Shown: piece by piece, positions 53,194-62,927 of the stretch | Layout of the letters: the number at the start of each line of letters is the position of its first letter | Position numbering within the stretch: the stretch's first letter is position 1 | Assembly: GCF_007677875.1 (NCBI RefSeq) | Contig: NZ_VEDO01000019.1 | Span: forward strand, 56,495 to 120,494 | Length of the DNA stretch: 64,000 nt | Source of the DNA: Variovorax boronicumulans | GTDB taxonomy: Bacteria; Pseudomonadota; Gammaproteobacteria; Burkholderiales; Burkholderiaceae_C | Reading direction: 5' to 3' | Made by a program: the position numbers and the translations under genes | Notes under the pieces: generated by a model | Database searches by the model: none | The model's input: only the letters and a program-made list of their open reading frames with translations | What the model was told of the DNA's origin: nothing

Positions 53194-53964
53194 ATGGCAG
53201 ACACGGTTCTCAACGTCAGCGGCATTTCCAAGCGCTTCGGCGGACTGCAGGCCCTCTCCGATGTGGGCATGAAGATCGAACGCGGCCAGGTCTACGGCCT
53301 GATCGGTCCCAACGGCGCCGGCAAGACCACCTTCTTCAACGTCATCACGGGGCTGTACACGCCCGACAGCGGCAGCTTCGAGCTGGCCGGCAAGCCCTAC
53401 AAGCCGACCGCGGTGCACGAGGTGGCGCAGGCCGGCATCGCGCGCACCTTCCAGAACATCCGGCTGTTCGCCGAGATGACGGCGCTGGAGAACGTCATGG
53501 TGGGCCGCCACGTGCGCACGCGCTCGGGCCTGTTGGGCGCGATCTTCCGCACCAGCGGCTTCAAGGCCGAGGAAGAAGCCATCGCCAAGCGCGCGCAGGA
53601 GCTGCTCGACTACGTGGGCATCGGCCGGCTGGCCGACTACAAGGCCCGCACGCTGAGCTACGGCGACCAGCGCCGGCTGGAGATCGCACGCGCCCTGGCC
53701 ACCGACCCGCAGCTGATCGCGCTGGACGAACCGGCCGCCGGCATGAACGCCACCGAGAAGGTGCAGTTGCGCGAGCTGATCGACCGCATCCGCAAGGACA
53801 ACCGCACCATCCTCCTGATCGAGCACGACGTGAAGCTGGTCATGGGCCTGTGCGACCGCGTGACCGTGCTCGACTACGGCAAGCTGATCGCCCAGGGCTC
53901 ACCGGCCGAGGTGCAGAAGAACGACAAGGTGATCGAGGCCTACCTCGGCACGGGAGCGCATTGA
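53194..53964 (+). CDS. livG: Branched-chain amino-acid ABC ATPase LivG
   Basis: This 256-residue ATPase has Walker A GPNGAGKTTFFNVITG, signature LSYGDQRRLEIARALA, and Walker B LIALDEPAAGMNATE. The C-terminal IAQGSPAEVQKNDKVIEAYLG is typical of LivG. It pairs with LivF to power the LivHM channel. It starts 12 bases after livM. Confidence 0.95.
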   Translation: MADTVLNVSGISKRFGGLQALSDVGMKIERGQVYGLIGPNGAGKTTFFNVITGLYTPDSGSFELAGKPYKPTAVHEVAQAGIARTFQNIRLFAEMTALENVMVGRHVRTRSGLLGAIFRTSGFKAEEEAIAKRAQELLDYVGIGRLADYKARTLSYGDQRRLEIARALATDPQLIALDEPAAGMNATEKVQLRELIDRIRKDNRTILLIEHDVKLVMGLCDRVTVLDYGKLIAQGSPAEVQKNDKVIEAYLGTGAH

Positions 53965-53965
53965 G

Positions 53966-54679
53966 ATGACGGTTCTGTTGAAAGTCCAGGGCCTGCAGGT
54001 CGCCTACGGCGGCATCCAGGCCGTCAAGGGCATCGATTTCGAGGTGCGCGAGGGCGAGCTGGTCTCGCTGATCGGCTCCAACGGCGCGGGCAAGACCACG
54101 ACCATGAAGGCCATCACGGGCACGCTGCCCGCAAGCGGCGGGCAGATCGAGTACCTGGGCAAGCCCGTGCGCGGGCAGGGCGCCTGGGATCTCGTCAAGC
54201 AGGGTCTGGCCATGGTGCCCGAGGGCCGCGGCGTGTTCGCGCGCATGACCATCACCGAGAACCTGCAGATGGGCGCCTACACGCGCAACGACAAGGCCGA
54301 GATTGCGCGCGACATCGAGAAGATGTTCGGCATCTTCCCGCGCCTGCGTGAGCGCAAGGACCAGCTGGCGGGCACCATGTCCGGCGGCGAGCAACAGATG
54401 CTGGCCATGGGCCGCGCGCTCATGAGCCGGCCGAAGGTGCTGTTGCTGGACGAGCCGTCCATGGGCCTGTCGCCCATCATGGTGGACAAGATCTTCGAGG
54501 TGGTGCGCGACGTGCATGCCCAGGGCGTGACCATCATGCTGGTTGAGCAGAACGCCAGCCGCGCGCTGGCCATCGCCGACCGCGCCTACGTGATGGAGTC
54601 CGGCATCATCACCATGAACGGCGAGGGCAAGGCCATGCTCAGCGACCCCAAGGTGCGGGCCGCCTACCTGGGCGAATGA
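53966..54679 (+). CDS. livF: Branched-chain amino-acid ABC ATPase LivF
   Basis: This 237-residue second ATPase of the LIV importer has Walker A GSNGAGKTTTMKAITG, signature MSGGEQQMLAMGRALM, and Walker B LLLDEPSMGLSPIMV. It begins one base after the livG stop, so the two are translated together. It ends tail to tail with the NUDIX gene. Confidence 0.95.
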   Translation: MTVLLKVQGLQVAYGGIQAVKGIDFEVREGELVSLIGSNGAGKTTTMKAITGTLPASGGQIEYLGKPVRGQGAWDLVKQGLAMVPEGRGVFARMTITENLQMGAYTRNDKAEIARDIEKMFGIFPRLRERKDQLAGTMSGGEQQMLAMGRALMSRPKVLLLDEPSMGLSPIMVDKIFEVVRDVHAQGVTIMLVEQNASRALAIADRAYVMESGIITMNGEGKAMLSDPKVRAAYLGE

Positions 54680-54704
54680 GCGCGCACCGTGTGGCGGCGC
54701 GCCG

Positions 54705-55253
54705 TCACACGATGTCCAGCTGGTGCATGCCGAACGCGCCGGCCTTGCGGTCGGCGAAGAACCACTGCAGCGTCTCGCGCACGGTCTTGAACGCGATCTC
54801 GTCCCAGGGGATCTCGTGCTCCTCGAACAGCCGCGCCTCGATGGTCTCGTGGCCGGGGTCGAAGCGGTCGTGCAGCAGCTGCGCGCGATAGAACATGTGG
54901 ACCTGGCCCACGCGCACCACGTTGATGAGGCTGAACAGTTCGCCGATCTCATAGGCCGCGCCGGCTTCCTCGTCGGTCTCTCGCGCAGCCCCCTGGGCCG
55001 TGGTCTCGCCCAGTTCCATGAAGCCGGCCGGCAGTGTCCACTTGCCCCAGCGCGGCTCGATGTTGCGCTTGCACAGCAGCACGCGCTCGCCAAGCACCGG
55101 CACCGTGCCGACCACGATCAGCGGGTTCTCGTAGTGGATCTGGCCGCAGGCCGGGCACACCGCGCGTTCTTTGGTGTCACCGTCGTCCGGCACGCGGTAG
55201 ACCACGGCGGTGCCGCAGTTGCGGCAGTGCTTCAGAGGCGGGCGAAAGCTCAT
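54705..55253 (-). CDS. NUDIX hydrolase with N-terminal zinc ribbon
   Basis: This 182-residue protein has a zinc ribbon (CRNCG and CPACG, about residues 10-37) and a NUDIX domain with the box GFMELGETTAQGAARETDEEAGA (about 77-99), which binds Mg2+ and cleaves nucleoside diphosphate derivatives. The zinc ribbon plus NUDIX order resembles NudC/NADH pyrophosphatase relatives, but it is shorter than NudC. The substrate is unknown. It is convergent with livF. Confidence 0.9.
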   Translation of the reverse strand: MSFRPPLKHCRNCGTAVVYRVPDDGDTKERAVCPACGQIHYENPLIVVGTVPVLGERVLLCKRNIEPRWGKWTLPAGFMELGETTAQGAARETDEEAGAAYEIGELFSLINVVRVGQVHMFYRAQLLHDRFDPGHETIEARLFEEHEIPWDEIAFKTVRETLQWFFADRKAGAFGMHQLDIV

Positions 55254-55310
55254 GGCGGGGCAGTGTAATGAGGAGCGGCGGCGGCTCTTGCGCCGCGCGC
55301 TCCGTGAGCG

Positions 55311-56009
55311 TCAGCCGGTGATCTTCACCGTCAGGCTTTCCAGCCCGGCCACGCCACCCGACAGCACATCGCCCGGCACCACTGCCGCGACGCCTTCGGG
55401 GGTACCGCTGTAGATCAGGTCGCCGGGCTGCAGCGTCCACGCGGCCGACAGGTGCTCGATGGTCTCGGCGATGTTCCAGATCAGCTTGGAGACATCGCTG
55501 CGCTGGCGGTCCATGCCATTGACCTGCAGAAAGATCTCGGCCTTTTCGACATCGCCGGCCTGGGCGGCGGGCGTGATCGGGCCGATCGGCGCGGACTGCT
55601 CGAAGCCCTTGCCGATGCACCAGGGCCGACCCTGCTTCTTCATCTCGCCCTGTAGGTCGCGGCGTGTCATGTCCAGGCCCACGGCGTAGCCGTAGATGTG
55701 CTTGTGCGCATCGGCTGCCTTGATGTTGGAGCCGCCCGTGCCGATGGCCACGACCAGCTCGATCTCGTGGTGCAAATCCTTCGTCAGGCTCGGGTAGGCG
55801 ATGGCGCCCGTCTGCGCGGCCGGCACGGGCACCACGGCATCGGCGGGCTTCAAGAAGAAGAAGGGCGGCTCGCGGCCCGTGAACCCCATCTCCTTGGCAT
55901 GCTCCGCGTAGTTGCGGCCGACGCAATACACGCGGTGCACCGGGAATGATGCCGACTGGCCGACCACGGGCACGGTGACGGTGGGGGCGGGGGGGAAAAC
56001 GAAGCTCAT
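55311..56009 (-). CDS. Fumarylacetoacetate hydrolase-family protein
   Basis: This 232-residue protein is the short FAH type that includes acylpyruvases and 2-hydroxyhepta-2,4-diene-dioate isomerases. The metal ligands are seen in HHEIELVVAIG (two Glu) and YAVGLDMTRRDLQ (Asp), with VGRNYAEHAKEMG near the start and PGDLIYSGTPEGVA near the end. The ATG at 56009 has an AAAGG site six bases before it. A MaiA-like gene lies 2.3 kb away, so a link to aromatic-acid breakdown is possible but not shown. Confidence 0.9.
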   Translation of the reverse strand: MSFVFPPAPTVTVPVVGQSASFPVHRVYCVGRNYAEHAKEMGFTGREPPFFFLKPADAVVPVPAAQTGAIAYPSLTKDLHHEIELVVAIGTGGSNIKAADAHKHIYGYAVGLDMTRRDLQGEMKKQGRPWCIGKGFEQSAPIGPITPAAQAGDVEKAEIFLQVNGMDRQRSDVSKLIWNIAETIEHLSAAWTLQPGDLIYSGTPEGVAAVVPGDVLSGGVAGLESLTVKITG

Positions 56010-56240
56010 CGCAACCTTTCTGCTGGGAATGCGGCCGCGCGTTGCGGACCGAAATGATGCGCCGGGCAGTGTGCCACGGCTGCAGCGCGGTTGCCTCGCG
56101 GTCGCGTCCGACAAGCGGTCGGCGTCATCGCGGCTGGAGGCTGCGATGTGCTGCCGGTACAACTCGTAGCACATCGTCATCGCGTGGCGTTCGCGGCTGG
56201 TGTGCAATGCTGCCGTGAGCCACAACAACAGGAGTCTCCC

Positions 56241-56912
56241 ATGACCGCACAACAAGCCTCTTCCTCCACTTCCTTCCGTCCGGTCGCGCCGCGCGCCGGC
56301 GTCGCCGCCGTCGTGCTCGCCCTGGCCCTGGGCGGCTGCGCCAACATGAGCGAGACGCAAAAGGGCACGGCCGTCGGCGCCGGCGTGGGCGCCGGCGTCG
56401 GCGCACTGGTGGGGCAAGGCCGTGGTGCGGCCATTGGTGCCGGCGTAGGCGCGCTGGGCGGCTACATCTGGTCGTCCCACATGCAAAAGAAGAAGGCCGA
56501 AATGGAGCAGGCCACGGCCGGCACCGGCGTGGCCGTGACGCAGACGGCCGACAACCAACTCAAGCTCAACATCCCGAGCGACATTTCGTTCGACACCGGC
56601 CGCGCCGACATCCGTCCGGCATTGCGTCCCATCCTCGACCAGTTCGCCAACGGCCTGCGCGACCAGCCCAACACCGAGGTGCGCATCATCGGCCACACCG
56701 ATTCCACGGGCTCTGATGCCGTCAACGACCCGCTGTCGCTGCAGCGCGCCAACAGCGCACGCGACTACCTGACCGCACGCGGCGTGGATCCGCGGCGCAT
56801 CCTGACGGCCGGCCGCGGTTCGCACGAGCCCATCGCCGAAAACAACAGCGATGCGGGCCGGGCCAAGAACCGGCGCGTGGAGATCTTCCTGGCCGAACGG
56901 TCGCAGGGCTGA
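56241..56912 (+). CDS. OmpA-family outer-membrane lipoprotein with glycine zipper
   Basis: This 223-residue protein has a signal with lipobox LALGGC (Cys about 33), a glycine-zipper segment (KGTAVGAGVGAGVGALVGQG then GAAIGAGVGALGGYIWSS), and a C-terminal OmpA peptidoglycan-binding domain with IRPALRPILDQFA, IIGHTDSTGSDAVNDPLSLQRA and GRAKNRRVEIFL. It probably links the outer membrane to the cell wall. AGGAGT precedes the ATG at 56241; the frame is open for 50 codons upstream. The 231-base gap before it shows no clear promoter. Confidence 0.9.
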   Translation: MTAQQASSSTSFRPVAPRAGVAAVVLALALGGCANMSETQKGTAVGAGVGAGVGALVGQGRGAAIGAGVGALGGYIWSSHMQKKKAEMEQATAGTGVAVTQTADNQLKLNIPSDISFDTGRADIRPALRPILDQFANGLRDQPNTEVRIIGHTDSTGSDAVNDPLSLQRANSARDYLTARGVDPRRILTAGRGSHEPIAENNSDAGRAKNRRVEIFLAERSQG

Positions 56913-56969
56913 GCCCCTCCGTTGACCCCGACGCGGCAAGGGCGCGGCGGGGTCCGTACCATCGGGCGG

Positions 56970-58196
56970 ATGCCTTCCTCCACCGACACGGCCGCGTCGC
57001 GCGGCCTGCCGCCCGGTGCCTTGCTGGCCCTGGGCCTTTGCGCATTCGGCAGCGCTTTCGCCATGCGGCTGACCGATCCTTTGCTGCCGCGGCTGGCGAG
57101 CGAGTTCTCGGTCTCGCTCGCGCAGGCGGCGCAGGTCGTCACCGCGTTCTCCATGGCCTATGGGCTGGCGCAGTTGCTGTTCGGTCCGCTGGGAGATCGC
57201 TTCGGCAAGTTCCGCGTGATCGGTTGGGCTGCCATGGCCTGTGCGCTGGCTTCTGCGGCCTGCGCCATGGCTCCCGGCCATGCGGCACTCGTCGCGGCGC
57301 GCCTGGTGGCCGGCGTGGCGGCCGCCGCCATCATTCCGCTGTCCATGGCATTCATCGGCGACATGGTGGCTTATGCCGACCGCCAGCCCGTGCTGGCGCG
57401 TTTCCTGGTCGGGCAGATCCTGGGCATGTCCAGCGGCGTGGTCGTCGGTGGCTTGGCAGCCGACCACCTGGGCTGGCGTCTGCCGTTCTGGGGACTGGCG
57501 GTGTGGTTCGTCGCCATCGCGCTGACCATGCAGCGCGTCGGCCGGCGCGTGCCGCGGCCCAGTGGCACGCCGGTCGCTGGCCGCCCGGTGCGGCGCATGG
57601 CCGGCGAATTTGCCAAGGTGCTCGCCGTGCCCTGGGCGCGCGTGGTGCTGGCCACCGTGTTCCTCGAGGGAGCCTGCATCTTCGGCGCCTTCGCCTTCAT
57701 CGCCGTGCACCTGCATGCGGTGTTCGATCTGCCACTGGCGGCCGCGGGCGCCACGCTGATGGCCTTCGGTGCGGGCGGCATCCTGTTCGCGTTCGGCGCG
57801 CGGCCGCTGGTGGCGCGCATGGGCGAGACGCGGCTGACGGCCTGGGGCGGCGCCATCGTTGCGCTGGCCCTGTTGGGCATGGCCTGGGCGCCGGCCTGGT
57901 GGTGGGCGGTGCCCGGCTGCCTTGCGGCAGGACTGGGCTTTTACATGCTGCACAACACCCTGCAGACGAATGCGACGCAGATGGCGCCCGAGCGCCGTGG
58001 GGCGGCCGTGTCCTCGTTCGCGTGCTGCTTCTTCCTTGGCCAGGCCATCGGCGTGTGGCTGGCCGGCCTGTCGGTGGCCGAGCACGGCACGCGGCCGCTG
58101 ATGGTGGCTGGTGCACTGGGCACGCTGGCCGTGGGCGCGGTGTTCGGCCGCCTGCGTGCGCGGCAGTCGGCGCGGACGTTGGCCGCAGCGGCTTGA
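56970..58196 (+). CDS. Major facilitator superfamily transporter
   Basis: This 408-residue transporter has 12 predicted spans. The loop 2-3 motif is LLFGPLGDRFGKFRVIGWA, and the C-terminal half repeats the pattern (RPLVARMGETRLTAWGG). It belongs to the DHA1-like efflux group by eye. The start ATG at 56970 (MPSSTDTAA) is chosen over a TTG 16 codons upstream. The substrate is unknown. A maiA-like gene follows after 47 bases on the same strand. Confidence 0.87.
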   Translation: MPSSTDTAASRGLPPGALLALGLCAFGSAFAMRLTDPLLPRLASEFSVSLAQAAQVVTAFSMAYGLAQLLFGPLGDRFGKFRVIGWAAMACALASAACAMAPGHAALVAARLVAGVAAAAIIPLSMAFIGDMVAYADRQPVLARFLVGQILGMSSGVVVGGLAADHLGWRLPFWGLAVWFVAIALTMQRVGRRVPRPSGTPVAGRPVRRMAGEFAKVLAVPWARVVLATVFLEGACIFGAFAFIAVHLHAVFDLPLAAAGATLMAFGAGGILFAFGARPLVARMGETRLTAWGGAIVALALLGMAWAPAWWWAVPGCLAAGLGFYMLHNTLQTNATQMAPERRGAAVSSFACCFFLGQAIGVWLAGLSVAEHGTRPLMVAGALGTLAVGAVFGRLRARQSARTLAAAA

Positions 58197-58243
58197 CCGC
58201 TGCGGATAATCGACGCTGCCATCGCCGCCCCCACGCCCCCTCC

Positions 58244-58894
58244 ATGAAGCTCTACAGCTACTTCCGTTCCTCGGCCTCCTACCGCGTGCGCATCGCGCTG
58301 GCGCTCAAGGGCATCGCCTACGACTACCTGCCGATCCACCTGGTCAAGGGCGAGCAGCGCAGCGCGCCGTTCGCGGCCCTGTCGGCCGACCGCCTGGTGC
58401 CGGTGCTCGAGGTGGACGGCGTGCCGCTGGCGCAGTCCATGGCCATCATCGAGTACCTGGAGGAAACGCATCCCACGCCGCCGCTGCTGCCCGCGGAACC
58501 GCTCGCGCGGGCGCAGGTGCGCGCACTGGCGCAGACGATCGCCTGCGAGATCCATCCCATCAACAACCTGCGCGTGCTCAAGTACCTGTCGCAGGAGCTG
58601 CTGGTCGACGACGGCGCCAAGAACGCCTGGTACCGGCACTGGTGCCGCAGCGGGTTGGAGGCGGTCGAGCGCGAACTGGCCCAGCTGCGCGCGACGCATG
58701 GGCCGGCGCGGCTGTGCTTCGGCGACAGCCTCACGCTGGCCGACTGCTGCCTGGTGCCGCAGATCTTCAATGCGCAGCGATTTGCGGTCGACCTCTCCGG
58801 TCTGCCGCTGACCATGGCCGCCTACGAGGCCGCCATGGCCCTCCCGGCCGTGCAGCAGGCCCAGCCTTCGGCCTGCCCGGACTTCGAGGGCTGA
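58244..58894 (+). CDS. maiA: Maleylacetoacetate isomerase (zeta-class GST)
   Basis: This 216-residue glutathione S-transferase of the zeta class isomerises maleylacetoacetate to fumarylacetoacetate in tyrosine or homogentisate degradation. The active-site motif SSASYRVRIALALKG (Ser/Ser/Tyr/Arg) is present, followed by LVPVLEVDGVPLAQSMAIIEYLEE. The C-terminal DSLTLADCCLVPQIFNA matches the family. Its stop overlaps the pgeF start in TGATG. No homogentisate dioxygenase is nearby. Confidence 0.9.
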   Translation: MKLYSYFRSSASYRVRIALALKGIAYDYLPIHLVKGEQRSAPFAALSADRLVPVLEVDGVPLAQSMAIIEYLEETHPTPPLLPAEPLARAQVRALAQTIACEIHPINNLRVLKYLSQELLVDDGAKNAWYRHWCRSGLEAVERELAQLRATHGPARLCFGDSLTLADCCLVPQIFNAQRFAVDLSGLPLTMAAYEAAMALPAVQQAQPSACPDFEG

Positions 58895-59637
58895 TGGACC
58901 TGCTCGTGCCAGACTGGCCCGCGCCTGCCCGGGTCCAGGCGCGCATGAGCCTGCGTGCGGGCGGGGTGTCGGCTGCGCCCTACGACAGCCTGAACATGGG
59001 CGACCATGTGGGCGACGACGGCGCCGCCGTGCTGCGCAACCGCGCCTTGCTGGCCGCGCAGCTGGGTGCCACGCCGGTGTTCATGCAGCAGGTCCACGGT
59101 ACCGCTGTGGAACGCCTGCCCAGCCCGCATGCCGTGCCTGTGGCCGATGGCTGTGTGAGCCTCGTGCCCGGACTGGCTTGCACCATCATGGTCGCCGACT
59201 GCCTGCCCGTGCTGTTCTGCGACACCGAGGGCTGCGCCGTCGCGGCCGCGCATGCCGGCTGGCGGGGCCTGGCCGCCGGCGTGCTGGAGGGCACGCTGGC
59301 GGCGCTGCGCAGCGCCGTGCCGCATGCGCATTGGCTCGCTTGGCTGGGGCCCTGCATCGGCCCGTCGGCCTTCGAGGTCGGCGACGAGGTGCGCGCCGTC
59401 TTCGTCGCCCAGTCCGCCGCCGCGGCCGCATGCTTTCGCGCGCATGCGGACGGCAAGTGGCTGGCGGACCTGCCCGCGCTGGCCCGATTGCGGCTCGCGG
59501 CAGCGGGTCTGCACGACCTGCACGGCAACGACAGCAGCGCGCCGTGGTGCACGGTCAGCGACGCTTCACGGTTCTTTTCGCACCGGCGCGACCGGGTCAG
59601 CGGGCGCATGGCCGCCTGCATCTGGCTCGCTGCCTGA
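58894..59637 (+). CDS. pgeF: Peptidoglycan editing factor / purine nucleoside phosphorylase-like PgeF
   Basis: This 247-residue protein belongs to the YfiH/LACC1 (polyphenol oxidase) family. PgeF of E. coli edits misplaced amino acids in the peptidoglycan precursor, while the human relative acts on purine nucleosides. The metal-like His/Cys motifs QQVHG, VADCLPVLF and AAHAGWRGL are in the right order. The ATG overlaps the maiA stop in TGATG, so translation is coupled. The 3' end overlaps the convergent membrane protein gene by 72 bases. In other genomes it lies beside rluD. Confidence 0.88.
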   Translation: MDLLVPDWPAPARVQARMSLRAGGVSAAPYDSLNMGDHVGDDGAAVLRNRALLAAQLGATPVFMQQVHGTAVERLPSPHAVPVADGCVSLVPGLACTIMVADCLPVLFCDTEGCAVAAAHAGWRGLAAGVLEGTLAALRSAVPHAHWLAWLGPCIGPSAFEVGDEVRAVFVAQSAAAAACFRAHADGKWLADLPALARLRLAAAGLHDLHGNDSSAPWCTVSDASRFFSHRRDRVSGRMAACIWLAA

Positions 59638-59865
59638 GGCCTGGCGCAGCGCTTCCTGCTGGGCCGCGAACTCGGCCGCTTCCCGCGCGCGCAGCAGCTT
59701 GCGCCGGGCCGGCGCCAGCATCAGGTAAACCACCAGTGCCACCGGCCCGAGGCCGTAGAGTACAAAGGTCACCAGCGCGCCGAGCAGTGTGCCCTGCGTA
59801 CTGGTGGCTTCGGCCACCGCCATCATCAGCGCTACATACAGCCACGCGATCACGACCAGATACAT
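59566..59865 (-). CDS. Small two-span membrane protein
   Basis: This 99-residue protein has two hydrophobic segments (LVVIAWLYVALMMAVAEA and LLGALVTFVLYGLGPVALVVY), a basic helix (ARRKLLRAREAAEFAAQQEAL) and a polar Pro/Ala tail. The start ATG at 59865 (MYLVVIAWLY) is preferred over a start nine codons upstream. A very similar arrangement occurs upstream of phaC in related betaproteobacteria, as I recall. Its last 72 bases are antisense to pgeF. The function is unknown. Confidence 0.7.
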   Translation of the reverse strand: MYLVVIAWLYVALMMAVAEATSTQGTLLGALVTFVLYGLGPVALVVYLMLAPARRKLLRAREAAEFAAQQEALRQASGSEPDAGGHAPADPVAPVRKEP

Positions 59866-59878
59866 AACGTAAAAAAAG

Positions 59879-59908
59879 TTGCCGCACCTCACAGGGTGCT
59901 GCTGTAAT
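59879..59908 (+). promoter_or_regulatory. Putative sigma-70 promoter of phaC-phaA
   Basis: TTGCCG (59879-59884) and TGTAAT (59903-59908) are spaced by 18 bases. Downstream, CCCCAG (59918-59923) and CTGGGG (59929-59934) form a hairpin in the leader before the GAGGAG ribosome site (59946-59951). The match to consensus is fair rather than strong. Confidence 0.5.
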
Positions 59909-59956
59909 CAGGGTTTACCCCAGTTTCTCTGGGGGTTTCGAGGTCGAGGAGACGCA

Positions 59957-61654
59957 ATGCATTCTCAAGCAGACTGGGCGCAGGCCGCCCAGCAGTTCCA
60001 GAGCCTGATGGGCGACATGTTGACCAAGGCCATGCAGCAGGTGGGCGGAACGGCTCCGGGCACGCCCGCTGCAGCGCCCATGCCCGCGCTGTCGTTCGCA
60101 CCCGACAAACTCCAGGAGCTGCAGAAGCAATACCTGAGCGAGGTCGGTGCGCTGTGGAGCCAGAACATGCAGCAGTCCCTGCAGCGCGACAAGCGCTTCG
60201 CCGGCGAGGCCTGGTCCGGCAACCCCGTGGCCGCCTTCTCGGCCGCCAGCTACCTGCTCAATGCCCGCACGCTGATGGGCCTGGCCGATGCCGTGCAGGG
60301 CGACGAGAAAACGCGTGCGCGCGTGCGCTTCGCCGTCGAGCAATGGATGGCCGCCTCGGCGCCCAGCAACTTCCTCGCCTTCAACGCCGAGGCCCAGGCC
60401 CTGGCGCTCAAGACCCAGGGCGAGAGCATCGCCAAGGGCATGCAGAACCTGCTGCACGACATCGCCCAGGGCCATGTGTCCATGACCGACGAGAGCCAGT
60501 TCGAGGTCGGCCGCAACGTCGCCACCACCGAGGGCGCCGTGGTGTTCGAAAACGAGCTGTTCCAGCTGCTCGAGTACAAGCCGCTCACATCCAAGGTCTA
60601 CGAGCGGCCCTTCCTGCTGGTGCCGCCCTGCATCAACAAGTTCTACATCCTCGACCTGCAGCCCGAAAACTCGCTGATCCGCTACGCGGTGGAGCAGGGC
60701 CACCGCACCTTCGTCGTGAGCTGGCGCAACCCCGACCAGTCGCTCGCGCACAAGACCTGGGACGACTACATCGAGGACGCTGCGATCCGCGCCATCGGCG
60801 TGGTGCAGGACATCACGGGCGCCAAGCAGATCAATGCGCTGGGCTTTTGCGTCGGCGGCACCATCCTGAGCACGGCGGCCGCCGTGCTGGCCGCGCGTGG
60901 CGAAAAGCCCATCGCCGCGCTCACGCTCTTGACCACCTTCCTCGATTTCACCGACACCGGCGTGCTGGACGTGTTCATCGACGAGAACATGGTCAAGTTG
61001 CGCGAGATGCAGATGGGCCAGGGCGGCCTGTTGCCCGGCAACGACCTGGCCTCGACCTTCAGCTTCCTGCGCCCGAACGACCTGGTCTGGAATTACGTGG
61101 TCGGCAACTACCTCAAGGGCGAGACGCCGCCGCCGTTCGACCTGCTCTACTGGAACAGCGATTCCACCAACCTGCCGGGCCCGTTCTACGCCTGGTACCT
61201 GCGCAACACGTATCTGGAGAACAAGCTCGTCAAGCCCGGCGCCACCACGGTCTGCGGCGAGAAGATCGACCTGTCCCGGCTGGACATGCCGGTCTACATC
61301 TACGGCTCGCGCGAGGACCACATCGTGCCCATCGGCGGTGCGTACGCGTCAACCCAGCACCTGCCGGGCAAGAAGCGCTTCGTGATGGGCGCCTCCGGGC
61401 ACATCGCCGGCGTGATCAACCCGCCGGCCAAGAAGAAGCGCAGCCACTGGATTGGCAGCGACACCAAGTTCCCGCCCAAGCTGCAGGACTGGCTGGCTGC
61501 GGCCACCGAGCATCCAGGCAGCTGGTGGACCGACTGGTCCGGCTGGCTGGCCAGCCATGCCGGCCGCCAGGTCACTGCACCGCGCGGCTATGGACGCGCA
61601 CAATACAAGGCCATCGAGCCCGCGCCCGGCCGCTACGTCAAGGCCAAGGCCTGA
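59957..61654 (+). CDS. phaC: Class I polyhydroxyalkanoate synthase
   Basis: This 565-residue enzyme polymerises (R)-3-hydroxybutyryl-CoA to PHB at the granule surface. The lipase-like box GFCVGG carries the nucleophile Cys, Asp lies in GSREDHIVP and His in ASGHIAGVINPP. The N-terminal domain (about 1-200) is the variable helical part. GAGGAG precedes the ATG at 59957; the frame is open for 26 codons before that. It forms an operon with the thiolase phaA, 45 bases downstream. PhaB is encoded far away in this window. Confidence 0.96.
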   Translation: MHSQADWAQAAQQFQSLMGDMLTKAMQQVGGTAPGTPAAAPMPALSFAPDKLQELQKQYLSEVGALWSQNMQQSLQRDKRFAGEAWSGNPVAAFSAASYLLNARTLMGLADAVQGDEKTRARVRFAVEQWMAASAPSNFLAFNAEAQALALKTQGESIAKGMQNLLHDIAQGHVSMTDESQFEVGRNVATTEGAVVFENELFQLLEYKPLTSKVYERPFLLVPPCINKFYILDLQPENSLIRYAVEQGHRTFVVSWRNPDQSLAHKTWDDYIEDAAIRAIGVVQDITGAKQINALGFCVGGTILSTAAAVLAARGEKPIAALTLLTTFLDFTDTGVLDVFIDENMVKLREMQMGQGGLLPGNDLASTFSFLRPNDLVWNYVVGNYLKGETPPPFDLLYWNSDSTNLPGPFYAWYLRNTYLENKLVKPGATTVCGEKIDLSRLDMPVYIYGSREDHIVPIGGAYASTQHLPGKKRFVMGASGHIAGVINPPAKKKRSHWIGSDTKFPPKLQDWLAAATEHPGSWWTDWSGWLASHAGRQVTAPRGYGRAQYKAIEPAPGRYVKAKA

Positions 61655-61699
61655 CCCGTTTTTCGATTCCCGCAACCCCAAGCATCGTTAGGAAGAGAC

Positions 61700-62878
<1,179 letters not shown>

Positions 62879-62898
62879 GCGGCTGCGCTGCCATGAAG

Positions 62899-62927
62899 AA
62901 CGGGCCCTGCGGGCCCGTTTTCTTTTT
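62899..62927 (+). terminator. Rho-independent terminator of phaC-phaA
   Basis: AACGGGCCC (62899-62907) and GGGCCCGTT (62911-62919) form a nine-pair stem with a TGC loop, followed by a T-rich tract (TTCTTTTTC). It lies between phaA and the convergent sigma-factor gene. Confidence 0.92.

Noticed and set aside
54680..54704. A terminator between livF and the NUDIX gene
   Set aside because: G/C-rich inverted sequence is present but there is no T-run on either strand.
56010..56240. Promoter elements in the 231-base gap before the OmpA-like gene
   Set aside because: A TGCAAT hexamer occurs, but no matching -35 at proper distance was found, so it is not listed.
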